DNA of 64,000 nucleotides from Certhia americana (lineage: Eukaryota; Chordata; Aves; Passeriformes; Certhiidae), in assembly GCA_018697195.1 (NCBI GenBank), contig JAGMWU010000028.1, positions 3,243,611-3,307,610 of the forward strand, read 5' to 3'. Position 1 is the first letter of the stretch. Each line of letters starts with the position of its first letter. A model generated the notes under the pieces. It saw only the letters and a program-made list of their open reading frames with translations, did not search any database and had not been told where the DNA came from. Both the position numbers and the translations under genes were made by a program. Positions 13,042-24,128 of this stretch are shown here, piece by piece.

Positions 13042-14520
13042 CTGTGGTGGGGTATTTTCCTTTGAATACACATCAGAAGCACCAAAATGTGAATACGTCC
13101 AGCCTTTGGAAAATGTGTATCAAACAAGCCAAGATAATGTCACCTACAGGCAGATTTTGTACCACAGTGGATGTACAAACTGGAACTGGAAGGAAGCTGT
13201 GTAAGCTGCAAATCCCAACGTCCTGTGGCACCGATCAATCCTCAGAACAAACCCAAGTGGAACTCACCTATTGGATTGGTGCATAAATCCTTTATCTGTT
13301 TAGGATTTTTAAAAGTTGTGAGATATTTTTAAGGAAAATGGTTGTGTAAAATCTACCCTCACACTGGTGGGCATGGAGAGCTAGATTGTGGCTCAGGTGA
13401 CTTCCCAGCCTGCTGGCTGGCAGCCCTTGCTGCCAAGGAACTTGTGGAGATCCTCGAGCTCTTCCAGAGGATACGAGAGAAAGGGGTGAGGTTTAGACAA
13501 ACAGACACCTTCTGTTATAAATACACCTACACCTACACTTTTATAATTTTTTTTTCTTTTTTTTTGGAAACTGGGATCAAACGTTAGGAAGGCAGGAGCC
13601 ACTGGCCACCCCAATGAACAACTCTGGCTGCTGCTAACTGGCCATCTGAGGCCAGACTCCAGCTCCTGCTCTGGGCTTGTGACAACTCTCACTCTGTTGG
13701 AAGAGGTGCTGTAGGTCAAACTTCTGAGTGACCTTTTGGGGAATGTCCAGGAAGGGATGTCCTGGGCTCTGTGCAGAATCCCTTCCCCAGCCCAGTAGCT
13801 CTGCAGTTTGTCCATATAACCCAGCAAGTCCTGTGGTGCACAGAAAGTTTATTTCCCTTAAGGCAGCTTTCCTTTCTCCTCTTTCCCTACTCCTATGGGT
13901 TTGACTCTTTTGTAAGGCAAATCTAAGAGAGGGCTTTGTCATTTCAAACAGAAATATACACACACTCTTTCTCTTTCCGCCTTTGCAACGTGGGCAGTGT
14001 TGTACAAAGGATGCAGTATTACTTCTGACAACAGAACTGTGGTAGAAAATGACCATGTGTGTTTTTATCCCGCCCCACCCAAAGAGATTTAGTCATAGTG
14101 TTGGAAATTGAAAGAGAATTTTTTTTTTTTTTAAGGCTTGGCTGTTACTGAGTCTTTTAGAAGAGAAAAGCTCCCATGTGGTGTTTAGAGGACAGGACAT
14201 TATCAGATATTGTCTGTATCTCTGTTTTCTCAAGCTCTAGCTGTATGTTTCTGATGACCAGTGGTAACAAATTCATTGGAAACCCAAACTATTTTTAAAG
14301 AGGAGAATTGTATGGTTTTTATCTAGCTCTGGTCAGTTATCCATCTTCTGTAACAGGGATCTGATATTCGAGCTTGTCACTAAAATTTCAAGAGATGAAA
14401 ATCAACAGCCTTGAATAATATTTCAGGTTTTTTGTTTTGGTTTGGTTTTTGGGGTTTTTTTATTATTTTTTTAGCAGTTACAAAAGTAATTTAACAAAAA
14501 TAAAATCAGAAAGTAGTCTG
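13042..14520 (+). other. ZMYM4: ZMYM4 3' untranslated region
   Basis: No coding exon follows the TAA at 13039-13041. The stretch is AT-rich with poly-T runs (13548-13565, 14119-14133, about 14430-14470) and reaches a clear AATAAA at 14499. In human, part of the ZMYM4 3' UTR was described as CDIR (cell-death-inhibiting RNA, bound by AUF1 and HSP27). Whether that element is conserved here cannot be judged by eye. Confidence 0.7.
14499..14504 (+). terminator. polyadenylation signal AATAAA of ZMYM4
   Basis: A canonical AATAAA lies about 1.46 kb after the stop codon, followed by a TGTTGACGTTGTG GU-rich element about 15-25 bases downstream. It is the first strong signal after the coding end, so cleavage near 14515-14525 is expected. 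Confidence 0.65.
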
Positions 14521-17500
14521 TTGACGTTGTGTACTCGGTAGTCCTGTCCCTGCCTGTAACAGATTTCACTGATGTATTTTTTAATACAGAAAATTATGTG
14601 AAAAGTAAAACCTGCCCCTGATTCTGTCTGACCAAAGCCCATCTGTGTCTGTCATTTTTGAGCAAAGGTTCTGCTTTCTCCATGGCCTGGCATTCCCAAG
14701 GGAGATGTTTTGGCCATCCCTCAGCACAGGGATGCTCCTGCAGGCTCAGTTCTTGCTCTGTGAACACCAACCTGCCCCTCCCCATTGTTACATTGAATAG
14801 TGAAATTGCAGGCAGAGTGGTTTGGCTTGGGAAGGTTCAGGGAAAACAAAATCATTCTGGCAAGATCAGTTTGTAGGGGATTAAGAATGTCTGAGGGGTG
14901 TGTGCTGTTCCCAGGCGTGCCCAGAGCCTCGGTGGCCATGGCACAGGGGAGGATCCAGGAATTCCTGTGGCTCCTGGGCAGCTGCTGAGGGTGCAGCACA
15001 CTGTTCTCACCTGCTCCCTCCTTCCCTGACCCCTCTGGGAATGAGCAAGGCAGCAGTGAGGACAGGCTGTGGGGAGAGCACGTTTTCCCTTGGGTGGGGA
15101 TGGTGTGAAAAATAATCCCAATTCCTTAATACAGGTTAACAGAAATATTCCCATAGAATATTTGATAGGTAGGATATTTGTACCTTATAAAAAACACTTT
15201 TCTTTCTCTGAACATCCTCACTCTTTCTTGTCTGGGAACACTTTCATTGAGGTCAATTTTTTCCAGGCACTTAGAATGAAAGATACTTGCCTGGCAGATT
15301 CAGCAAGGCAAGTGAAATCACTTTAACATTTACTGGCTGAGAGCAGAGTTGTTAAATATTGTGTACAACTCCTTTGACGTGGTGGCTGTGAGATGAGAAA
15401 CATTTTATTGCAGTTCCATGGTAATAATTAACACAGGAAGTAGTTTTAGTTTCAATTTCACTCCTGCTTAGAGGCCCTTTGGCAATGGTCTGTTTTTCCC
15501 AGGGTCTGCCTGAGCTGTTTTTGCCTCTTGAGGGATTTCTTGTCAGGCCAGCTCAAGTTCACACTGATACACAAGAAGGATTACTTTGAAGGATTAAAGT
15601 ATGTTTGTAGACTATACACACAGGCTCAAAGTTCTGAACAAAAACTTGTTTGTAATCAACATTTCTGACTGCTGAGCACACAAGATTTATTGAGATATTC
15701 TTTTTAAATAGAAAAATCATGCTGTGTCCTGCTGAAACACAGAGTTAACTTGGGCTGGAAAAGACCTTTGAGATCATTGAGTTCACCCTGAGACCTAACA
15801 CCAGCTTGTTAACCAGACCATGGCACAGAACACATCCAATCTTTTCTTAAACTGTAGTCTCAATGTGGATGGAGAAGCAATAAAGATGGGTGTGAGAAAG
15901 AAAAGTAGAAAACTTCCTGCTACCAGGATGCCAGCAGCTCCCAGTGCAGCAGGTGCTCAGTGCAGACCTGCTGCTCCATCCTGGCTTCAGTTCACATTGA
16001 AAACCACAGAACTGGGTGCAAAAGGAAGTTAAATTACCTTGGGAATTATTCTGCCAACTACGGCTAAAAAAACCACCCCAGGATTTCTCTGGAATAGTTT
16101 CCAACTCCTCAGAAACTTAAATGAGCAGCAAAATCCCTCCTCAGGTGTCCCCAGGTGTGCTGCTGGTTCAGTGCCAGGGCTCACAGAGGTGACTCAGAGG
16201 AATGTGCAATAAAATCATTGGAGTTTTTTGGTAACAATCTCAACAATTCCCCAGTCCCTTGAGCAGCAGTTTCACTGTTGCCTTGACAACCAAAGAACCC
16301 AGAACAAATCCTGGTGAACCAAATGCTTACTGTAATGGCCTGGCATGGCTGGAGCTTTGCTCCCCTCAGCACAACAGGTTCCTCCCCATTCTCCCTTGAC
16401 CTGTCATCCATTTGAAAACATTCCAGAGGCAACACAAACATTTGCTGCCTTTGTTAAAGAGCTGCTCCCTGGCAGTGCCTCCCCTGTAGCACCATCAGCC
16501 TTGTAAGATGATATGTAAGAAAGACATTTTGAGCTCCTGAGCATTAACTGTTGGGTTTTGTTTTTTTTTTTACCTGCGTACGATTACCAAAAGTATGTAA
16601 AAATCACAGATCATTGCTGAGGAGAAAGGCTAGAAGGAGTTTTGGAAGCACTGAAATGCTGTTGTACCTCTGAGAGCTGCAGGACTTATCTCATGTTGCC
16701 ATAGTTTCACACCTGCAACAGGTGACATGACAGGGTCCTACAGGATCCCCTCCTTTGCCTTAGAGAGAAATCCCTTTGGTCCAACACCACAGAGCAGGGC
16801 AGGTAGGACTGACTCGTCTTTTGCATCTTCCCCAGGAGGAAACAATTGGCTTGGAAACGAGGGGTGGGGAGAGGTTTTGCACAATATTCCTGTATTTGTT
16901 ATGAAGCTGACCCTAGCCCTTTTTTAGGTGGATCTTTTTAAACTAAGGAACAAATCACTCTTTTAGTCTGACTACTGGCACAAACTTCTTCCATCAGCAG
17001 ACCTACAAGAACTTGCCTTTTTATCTCGTTTGCCCACCCCAAGGAGCATTCCAGAAGTTTTCTGCTGTCGTGTTGTGCTTTCAGAGGGAACAATTTTGGA
17101 CATGCCAAGAAGAGCAAGTGGCAGAAGAGCTGTTGCAAGGCTCTGGGAAGGTGTTTTGGGGAGGCAGGTAATTGATGGTACATGGCAAAACACTAATATA
17201 AATATTAAGGCCCTAAGATTCATGGGTTTATATTCAAAACATCTCACTGAGGAGGTCCTTGATGCTCAGCCACTGGCACCGGTGCTGGCTCTGCTCCAGG
17301 GTGTGTTGCACAGATGCAGAATGGTTTTCAAAGTCAAAAAGGCTCAAAGGAGCTCAGGCAGCTTGGATTCCTCTACCACAGAACTGAAACGTCCATTGGA
17401 CATCACATTCCCTAAGCTGATGCTTTTTCAGCAGACATTCAGCTTTTATTAAAGAAACCTGGGATATTAAAGACCTGGGAAACCTGACTTTCACCTGCCA

Positions 17501-18604
17501 GATGGGAGAAGGTAATTTATGACAATGAAACAGTGAAGTTAGACAGAGCTTTGCACCCCAAATCTCAAACCCAAGGGCATGGTTTTGATCGTGGCAGATC
17601 CAAGTGAATGTGGGCAGCACAAGCCACCCACCCCAGCCTGATTGTCTTGATTCTCAGTCAGCCTTTGGATATGTCAACAGAGGGACTTAGGCCTGTGAGT
17701 CCTGGGCTTTTTATCCTCTCTTCTGCATATTTATAGCACAAACAGCCAGGGAAATTTGCAAAGGTCTTTTGACCTGCTGGGAGCCAGGCTGTAGCTTTGG
17801 AGGGTGATGGTGATGGCACCTGAACTTTCTCCCCAGCTAAGCCACCAACTCATCCCCCAGCCCCAACGCACACTTCCCACCACTCCTGAGGATTGATGAC
17901 ACCTTGACCTTCCAATCTGTACCTCTGTTGTACCCTCTGTAAATTGGCCAGACTTTCCTACCTCGTTTGGGCATTATGAGGCAGAATTCCATAGGATGCT
18001 TTGCAGCCCTGTGATGAAAGGTGCTATATAACTGCAAAGTGTTACTTCAGAAAATGTAACTAGGTCACCAGTGCATCATAACCTATATTAAATAGACATT
18101 TTCTTATACAAGAATTTATAGAGTTCAATGTATGGTATTAATAAGTGAATTATTGAGACCCTCAAAATAGTTTTTGTTTCAATCGTATCTGTATTCTGGA
18201 AAAGTGATTAAAAACCTTTAACCTTAATGAACGAGTGCATCCATCCTCCTTTCCTGTATGATGTTGGTATCTAAAAGCAGTGTGCAAAACCAATATACAG
18301 TTTAAAAGCAGAATCTCACAGATTTCATATGGGGAGGGCTCAGTACTTTTTAAGCCAGGGTTAAAATTGCAGCTGATCACCTGCACAGCAATACCTGGTG
18401 GTTCCCACTTGGTGTTCCCACTCACACTCAGTTTTGTTCCTCTGTCATGGGCTGTAACTACACCCCTGCCCCAAACTGAGTACAGGGGAGATGGGGGCAC
18501 CATCAGGGAGCAGGTCAGTCCTGGGAACTGAACATCCCCTGTGCTCTGTCACCCTCTAATGTCACCATAACCCAAGAGCTGCAGCGACACAGAAACACCA
18601 TCTC
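14521..18604. other. Intergenic region without a recognised gene
   Basis: No open frame here has splice sites, family resemblance or coding-like composition, and no RNA gene was recognised. It holds one CR1 fragment (15735-15853) and a poly-T run near 16560. It separates the 3' end of ZMYM4 from the 3' end of the convergent ISG12 unit A. Confidence 0.7.
15735..15853 (-). repeat. CR1 LINE 3'-tail fragment
   Basis: The + strand carries GGGCTGGAAAAGACCTTTGA, GAGACCTAACACCAGC and AACCAGACCATGGCAC followed by CCAATCTTTTCTTAAA. This is the order seen at the antisense 3' end of avian CR1 elements. The copy is short and diverged. Confidence 0.75.
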
Positions 18605-18622
18605 TGCTGCATGCAAAGCGCT

Positions 18623-18628
18623 TTTATT
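18623..18628 (-). terminator. polyadenylation signal of ISG12 unit A
   Basis: The + strand TTTATT reads AATAAA on the minus strand (CCAATAAAAGCG context), about 210 bases after the unit A stop codon. It is the only canonical signal nearby and gives a short final exon, as usual in this family. Confidence 0.7.
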
Positions 18629-18836
18629 GGCTTCAGAGCACTCGCTGCTCAAGAGAATCCAAAGCTTTTAAAAGGGGAGGCAAAGCCCTGAGGAGTCTGT
18701 GGGGGTTTCCCAGCACCTGCCATTGTGCATGGCAAGGCCTTGGGATCAGGCACCTGCTTGGGTTCCTCATCTGGAGTTGTCTTCTCCTCATATTTGTCAC
18801 CCAAGTTATGTTTTTCTGGGTTTGTCACTTGGATTT

Positions 18837-20844
18837 TTATCCTTTTTTAGGTTTGTCCTTTGGAGGTTTCTTCAGCCTGGACAGACAGGCACCGCTTCCT
18901 GCACCAGCTGCGCTCAGTGCAGATGTCAGCCCAATTTTGGCACCAAGAGAGAAACCTGCAGCTCCTGCAAAGACAGATCGAGGTGTGAAGTCCCACGAGC
19001 ACCGAGGCTGCCTGCTGAGGGACCGAGCACTGGGCACAGCCAGCCAAGGACTCCTCCTGGGCAGGGAGAACCCAGAGAGTTTGGAGCAATTCAGACCAGC
19101 GAGGAGTTAATCTAGAGCCTGATTCGGCTCTAGAGCAAGCCCAGGATACACTCCTGTGTTCCCTGCCATGGAGATGAAGCTCAGCTGCCCTGCCCTCCCC
19201 ACTCACCGATTGACTGCAGCACGGCCACGGTGCTGCCGGCAGCCACTCCCCCGCCATTGGCGATAGCAGCTGCTGACATCATCTTGGCAGCGATGGAGCC
19301 GGTGGCGATGCCGGCTGATGTGAACCCCAGAGCACTGATGCACAGCGGGATGCCAACCAGTGCCACCCCTGCAGGGAGGACAGAGCAGCGTTAGGGTGCT
19401 CTCCGTCACCCACATCTCCCTCTGCCACCAACACCACAACCAGCCTCCCCAAAGCACCCCAGGACCAGAGTAGGGAGCGAGGGCTGGGGGGACAGGGATG
19501 GGGACAGGAGAGGAACAGTGTGCAGGGCTGCAGCAGCAGGGGCAGGCAAAATTCCAGGAATTCCACAATTCCCCCTCCTCCACCCCACCTGCACCTCAAT
19601 TCCCCCAGCCCTGGTACTTGCAGCCCCCAGCCCAGCCCAGTCCCCAGGACCATAAGGGGCAGTGAACCCAAGCACTGCTCATGCAGTGCCAGACCCTCAC
19701 CTGCTCCCACTGCGGCTCCAATGGCAGCTCCAATGATTGTCCTTTTCTTCCCTGAGAAGGAAAATGGCAGGAGGGCAGGAAGGAGAGGAGCATGGACAGC
19801 TGTCAGGGGTGTCCATGCAAAATGTAACCAAAACTCTGTATTCTATCACCATCTGATGAAACTGGGGTGTGTGGGGTGCTGTAATTCTCTGTCAATGACC
19901 AATTGTCAATAAACCTGCTGGGGCAGTTTTCTTCTCTCTTCCACAACTCATCCTCCCTCCAGGGATCTTCTGCTCATGGGACAGTGAGTCTCACTGATAG
20001 AATTCCATCATCCCACTGGGAAATGCCAGGGGGAGGAGCCAAGTATTCCTACCTGGATAAAAATCTGGGAGTTGGAAAACCAAGCAGCCTTTCCACTGGA
20101 TTCTTAGAGGAACATCAGGCCCATCTATCACCGCTGCACCTTCAGTGAAAGAATACTCTTTCTCCAGGAGCATCACTTCAACAGAGCTACATCTGCCACT
20201 GGGACTGCAGCCACCATGGGATGGCACTGCCACCAACCCCTGACCCACAGGGGGACAGGTTGGATCCTGACTCTGTCAGGTGGGTTTGTTTGTTTATTTG
20301 TTTGTTTGGGTTTTTCTCTCTTTTGTAATACTGCATGTGTTTTGGTTTTATTGTTTATTCCAGTTCCCATAATAAAGAACTGTTATTCCTATTCCCATAT
20401 CTTCGCCTGAGAGCACCTTAATTTTAAAGCTATAATAATTCAGAGGGAAGGGGTTTAAATACTCCATTCCAAGGGAGGTTCCTGCCTTCCTTAGCACACA
20501 CGTGGCATTCAAAGCACAACAACAGCAAAGCTGCTCTGAGCAGAGCTGAGCACTCTGTGCCAGGATCCAGAGCCAGCAGCTCCTCCAGCCTCTCCCTGCC
20601 TTCATCTGCCTCCAGCCCCTGAAAACCCACAGGTGGGGTGGGTCCCACTGCCCCCCAGGCTGAGAGGAAAAGGGAGAAGGGGCACATCCCAGAGTGCTCA
20701 CTCACCCTGCCCTGCCCTGCCCAGCCCACTGCACCCACCAACCCAGCACAGCACAGGACACACACAGCACATGTCAGCCCAGCCCCTCACCTGTTACCTG
20801 CCACCAGCACAAGATGAATCAGAGTTCAAAACAAACTCACCCAT
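18837..20844 (-). CDS. ISG12-family protein (IFI27/IFI6-like), unit A, intact
   Basis: Four exons on the minus strand: 20844-20841 (ATG plus one base), 19751-19701, 19368-19207 and 18964-18837 (TAA). The spliced frame is closed, 345 nt, giving 114 residues. It begins [19 protein letters not shown] and contains the family core [20 protein letters not shown] then [19 protein letters not shown], ending in a Lys/Pro tail ([11 protein letters not shown]). Gly/Ala-rich hydrophobic helices fill residues 6-95. The interferon-induced 6-16 (ISG12) family comprises small membrane proteins of mitochondria or ER that are induced by type I interferon and modulate apoptosis and antiviral state. Phase 1 at every intron, with a tiny first coding exon, fits the family. 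Only a weak ISRE-like GAAAGCAAAA (21007-21016) is seen upstream. The family is sure; which IFI27/IFI6 paralogue is not. Confidence 0.87.
20281..20312. repeat. (TTTG)n simple repeat in intron 1 of ISG12 unit A
   Basis: GTTTGTTTGTTTATTTGTTT followed by more TTTG units. A low-complexity tract with no sign of function. Confidence 0.85.
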
Positions 20845-21146
20845 TGCCTTGCCAGCCCCTCCCTGTGCGGGGGAAGAGGGAGCAGGGCTGGAAACACCGC
20901 CCACAGGAATCCCTGGAGCACAGCAAATCCCAAGGCACTTAGCAGGTACCCGGGCCCTGGTATGCACTGCATACCCACCACCACTGCAGCCCCACCTGCA
21001 ATGCACTTTTGCTTTCAGGGCACTTATCAATCCAGAACATCCCCAGCTCTTCAGAGGGTGGCCAAGCTGCTGAGGCTTCCCAATGCCTATGAGGCTGCCT
21101 GGCAGAGATCTTGGGATCAGGCATCTGCTTGGCTTCTCTTGGGAAG

Positions 21147-21375
21147 TCACAAAGAATGACAGAATGAACTAGGTTGGTAAAGACCTTAGAGATCGTCAAG
21201 TCCAACCTATGACCTAACACCTCCTCATCAACAAACCATGGCACTGAGTGTCATGTCCAGTCTTTTTCTAAAAAGGACCAGAGATGGTGACTCCACTCCC
21301 TCCCTGGGCAGATGATTCCAGTGCCCGGTCACTCTTTTAGTGAAGATTTTTTCCTGATGTCAAACCTGATCTTTG
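21147..21375 (-). repeat. CR1 LINE 3'-tail insertion at the 3' end of ISG12 unit B
   Basis: The + strand shows AACTAGGTTGGTAAAGACCT, GTCCAACCTATGACCTAACA, AACAAACCATGGCACTGAGT, GGTGACTCCACTCCCTCCCT and GTGAAGATTTTTTCCTGATG. This is the antisense of an avian CR1 3' end and is better preserved than the other copies in the window. The unit B reading frame runs into it and ends there. Confidence 0.88.
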
Positions 21376-21806
21376 CCTGCACTTTACCTGTGTTACTCCC
21401 ATTGGAAGTACCCTCATTCTTGGGACTCTTCTCATCCTTGGGTTTGTCACCAGGATTTGTCTCATCGCCGGATTCCTCATCTGAAGTTGTCTCCTTCTTG
21501 TGTTCCTCATCCGGAGTTGGCTTCCTCTTGGGCATCTTGGCGGAGTCTCCTGCACCGAGTGACAGCAGGATAGATGTCAGCCCAATTTTGGCACCAAGAG
21601 AGAAACCTGCAGCTCCAGGCCAGTGCTGCCCCTCCCTCACAGCAGCACCCCAAGTCTCTCTGGCCCTAGCCTGGCAGTGAACCCGAGTGCCAAACCCTGA
21701 ACCCGAATGCCAAACCCTGAACCCGAGTGCCAAACCCTGAACCCGAGTGCCAAACCTGCTCGGGCAAGTGCTCCAGTGGCAGCTCCTTTGACTCCGTGTC
21801 TCATGC
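21329..21806 (-). pseudogene. ISG12-family unit B, core exon missing, tail exonised from CR1
   Basis: Two pieces of an ISG12 gene survive. At 21806-21756 is a 51-nt exon 2 homologue (RHGVKGAATGALARAG), the same length and phase as in unit A and with its acceptor (CCCTCTTAG) intact. At about 21600-21329 is a terminal exon homologue that opens [15 protein letters not shown], nearly identical to unit A, then runs on as a Lys/Asp/Glu-rich tail (MPKRKPTPDEEHKKE and on). Exon 3 with the AAAIANGGG core is absent between them. The acceptor of the last exon is gone: unit A has TTTGCAG before GAGCTGC, unit B has GGCCTG. The space is partly filled by a 20-bp tandem repeat. The last dozen codons lie in a CR1 insertion. 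Splicing as in unit A is impossible, so this is probably a broken copy, unless a new transcript uses the long tail frame. Confidence 0.7.
21678..21757. repeat. Four tandem copies of a 20-bp unit
   Basis: The unit TGAACCCGAGTGCCAAACCC is repeated four times with one or two mismatches, ending at the exon 2 donor of ISG12 unit B. It occupies the place where intron 2 and exon 3 should begin. Confidence 0.9.
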
Positions 21807-22309
21807 CTAAGAGGGAAAAAGGCAGGAGGGCAGGAGAAAGAAAAGAAAGAGGGAAAGGAAAGCGAAGAGGAAGAGGACAGGGAAGGTGGAAGAGGGAAGG
21901 GAGCAGCTCTGTCCCTGCTGCCCACCTGCCCACAGCGTTTCTCACCCGCTCGCAGTGCTCGATGCTCGCCCCGGGACCGCCCCGTCCCAGCCACGCCCGG
22001 CAAGGCGGCAGAGAGCTGAGCCTGGATCTATTCGGGGGGGTCAGACACAGCAAGGGACAGAGGAGGGGGTCCCAGCCGGGGTACCAGTGGGGTTCCAGAG
22101 TGCGGGGTCACGGCAGACAATTGCGAAGGGTCCCGGTGTGTGCCGAGGGGCGGGTCACAGCACGGCCGCCAAAGCAGAGCCCTGGTGGGAGCCCTGGTGG
22201 CTATCGCAGCTTAACCCCAGCCAGCCCCGAGCACCTCGCACACGCTTGCTCATCACCCCCACCCCCATCAGGACCAGGGAGAGAATGGAAGGGTAAAAGC
22301 CAGAAAACT

Positions 22310-22742
22310 CGTGGGTTGAAATAAACAGTTTAACAGGGAAAGCAAAAGCCGTGCACGCAAGCAAAGCAAACCCAGGAATTGCTTCCCGTGGGCAGGGAGG
22401 GGTTCAGCACCTTCAGGAGAGCAGACCACTCCACAGGGAGCAGAAACTCGGGAAGAGAAACGCCTTCATTCCAAATGTCCCCTCCCTCGTTCATTTTATG
22501 TCACACGGTGTGGGGTACCCCATTGGCCAGTTGGGGTCACCTGTCCCTGCCTCCCACACCCTCCCAAATCCCACCCCAGCAGGGATGAGGGGCGGGAATG
22601 GCCTTGGCTCTGGGCAAGTTCAGGGCTAACAAAACCCCTCTGTGTCATCAACACGGCTTCGGCACAAACCCAAACACAGCCCCAGAGCAGCCCCGGGAGG
22701 AAAATCACCTCAACCCCAGCCCAAAGCAGCACAGCGACCAAG
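22310..22742. mobile_element. Diverged endogenous-retrovirus LTR-like repeat (non-coding)
   Basis: Blocks such as AAAGCCGTGCACGCAAGCAA, CATTCCAAATGTCCCC, CCCATTGGCCAGTTGGGGTC, ATGGCCTTGGCTCTGGGCAA, TGTGTCATCAACACGGCTTC and GGCACAAACCCAAACACAGC match, in order, a dispersed repeat I remember as an avian ERV LTR. No retroviral coding sequence was seen on either side, so it is a solitary or truncated LTR. Ends and orientation are not certain. Confidence 0.6.
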
Positions 22743-23465
22743 AGTTATGAGGAGTCCTGAGGAAGAGTAATCAGCCCAAGGCCCCCCAGCTGGCCCAGCC
22801 TAAGCATAGGATCCCCACCATCCCCCCCTAGCAAGGGGGAGCACCCCATGGAGGAGCAGATCCCCCAGATCTCACCTCCCTGCTACCATCGGGTGTCCCC
22901 ACACCCAGGGCAGTGCAGGCAGTGGGGTCACACAGGGGACCCCTGTACCTGGACCCTGCTCCCATGGCCACCCCAGGCCCTGGACATGCTGCTGGCACCA
23001 CCCTGGGAGGCCAAAGCTCACAGGGCTGGGGAAATACCGTGCTGCCTTGTTTACCAACACTGTTGCATAATGCATGTATTGAGGAGGGGATTGGGCAGCA
23101 GGGTGGGCTGGATCAGAGGCGGGCAGGTGGATGCAGGTGGCTCAGGCAGGAGCACAGGGACATCGGCAGGGTGGCAGTGGGACAGGGACACACAGATGTG
23201 GGACAGATACGAGGGCAGAAGAGCCAAAAGGCAGGATGGAGTCAGGGCCATAAGGACAAAAAGCGAGCTAGGACCAGAGTAAGGAAGAACAGAAGCTCAG
23301 CAGGCTGGAGCCAAAGAAAAAATTCAAAGGCCCCCAGACTCAAAAAGCCCCAGAGTCGTCAAGCCCCAAAAGCAAAAGCACAAAAAAGCCCCCTAGTCAA
23401 GCAGCCCCCAGCCAAAATAGCAGGTCTCCAAAGTCCCCAGGGGTTGTGGTGCAAGCCATGGTCCT

Positions 23466-23790
23466 CCAGGATGTTCTCCCAGCACCCCAGGAGCTCCCTC
23501 ATGGCTCATCCCCAGGGATCTGGCCCTGAGGATCCCAGACAGAGCTCCAAAGACCCAAGACAAGGCCCCAGTGCAAAGCAATGGTGGGGCAGAGCATGTC
23601 TGGTAGGACCAGCACCCCCTCCCACCCCAAATCAAACTGAGTGGGTATCCTGAGGCCAGAGATTGCAGAGATGCACCCACTTAGCCCCTGGGGCTCTGCT
23701 GGCCCTGCAGAGCAGTGCAATGCTGCCATGAGGACTTGCTGTGGCAGTGCTGGGCTCCCAGGGACTGCCAGGACTGTCAGGGTTTAGTGG
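23466..23790 (+). repeat. Direct duplicate, copy 1 (partner at 27578-27904)
   Basis: From CCAGGATGTTCTCCCAGCAC to GACTGTCAGGGTTTAGTGG the segment aligns with 27578-27904 in the same orientation, with scattered substitutions and few indels (my estimate is more than four fifths identical). The two copies flank ISG12 unit C and the microRNA pair. No gene is visible inside. Confidence 0.85.
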
Positions 23791-23796
23791 GAGCCA

Positions 23797-23900
23797 GCCC
23801 CTCACTGTGCAGGGGGACAGGGAGCAAGGCTAGAAACACTGCCTGCTGCAATCCCTTCCTGGAGCACGGCAAATCCCCAGGTGTGGGGCAGGTACCTGAG
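23797..23900 (-). repeat. Duplicated 5' flank of an ISG12 unit (matches 20855-20958)
   Basis: CCAGCCCCTCACTGTGCAGG, AAACACTGCCTGCTGCAATC, TGGAGCACGGCAAATCCC and GGGCAGGTACCTG align with the sequence just upstream of the unit A start codon (20855-20958). The match stops a few bases short of where the ATG would be, so this is a promoter/5'-UTR fragment of a further lost ISG12 copy, now sitting just beyond the 3' end of unit C. Confidence 0.7.
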
Positions 23901-23950
23901 CCATGACACACACCAAGCACCAAAACACACACCCACACCAGCAGGGCACT

Positions 23951-23977
23951 TTTATTACATCTTTCTCAGCATTTATT
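23951..23977 (-). terminator. Two polyadenylation signals for ISG12 unit C
   Basis: TTTATT at 23951-23956 and 23972-23977 read AATAAA on the minus strand, 150-180 bases after the unit C stop. The distance matches the unit A arrangement. Confidence 0.65.
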
Positions 23978-24128
23978 GCTTAAGGTAAGCCAAAGCATTT
24001 GAAGGGGTTATCTGGGGTTCATGCAGGGCTTTCCAGTTCCTGCAGTGGGAAGTCACAAATCAGTCTCCTTGCGTGGAAGGAAATCTGCTTCTCTTCACTG
24101 GCAGTGGTCACCAGGAGTTCTTCCAGAG

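Noticed and set aside
21329..22003. The 224-codon minus-strand frame as one protein
   Set aside because: It reads the ISG12 exon 2 homologue in the wrong frame and crosses its intron. Only the terminal 90 codons resemble the family, so it is reported as a broken unit.
22913..23653. 246-codon + strand open frame with a Lys/Gln/Pro-rich part
   Set aside because: It runs through the 325-bp duplicate, and the counterpart at 27578 does not keep the same frame open beyond a short stretch; there is no recognised domain.
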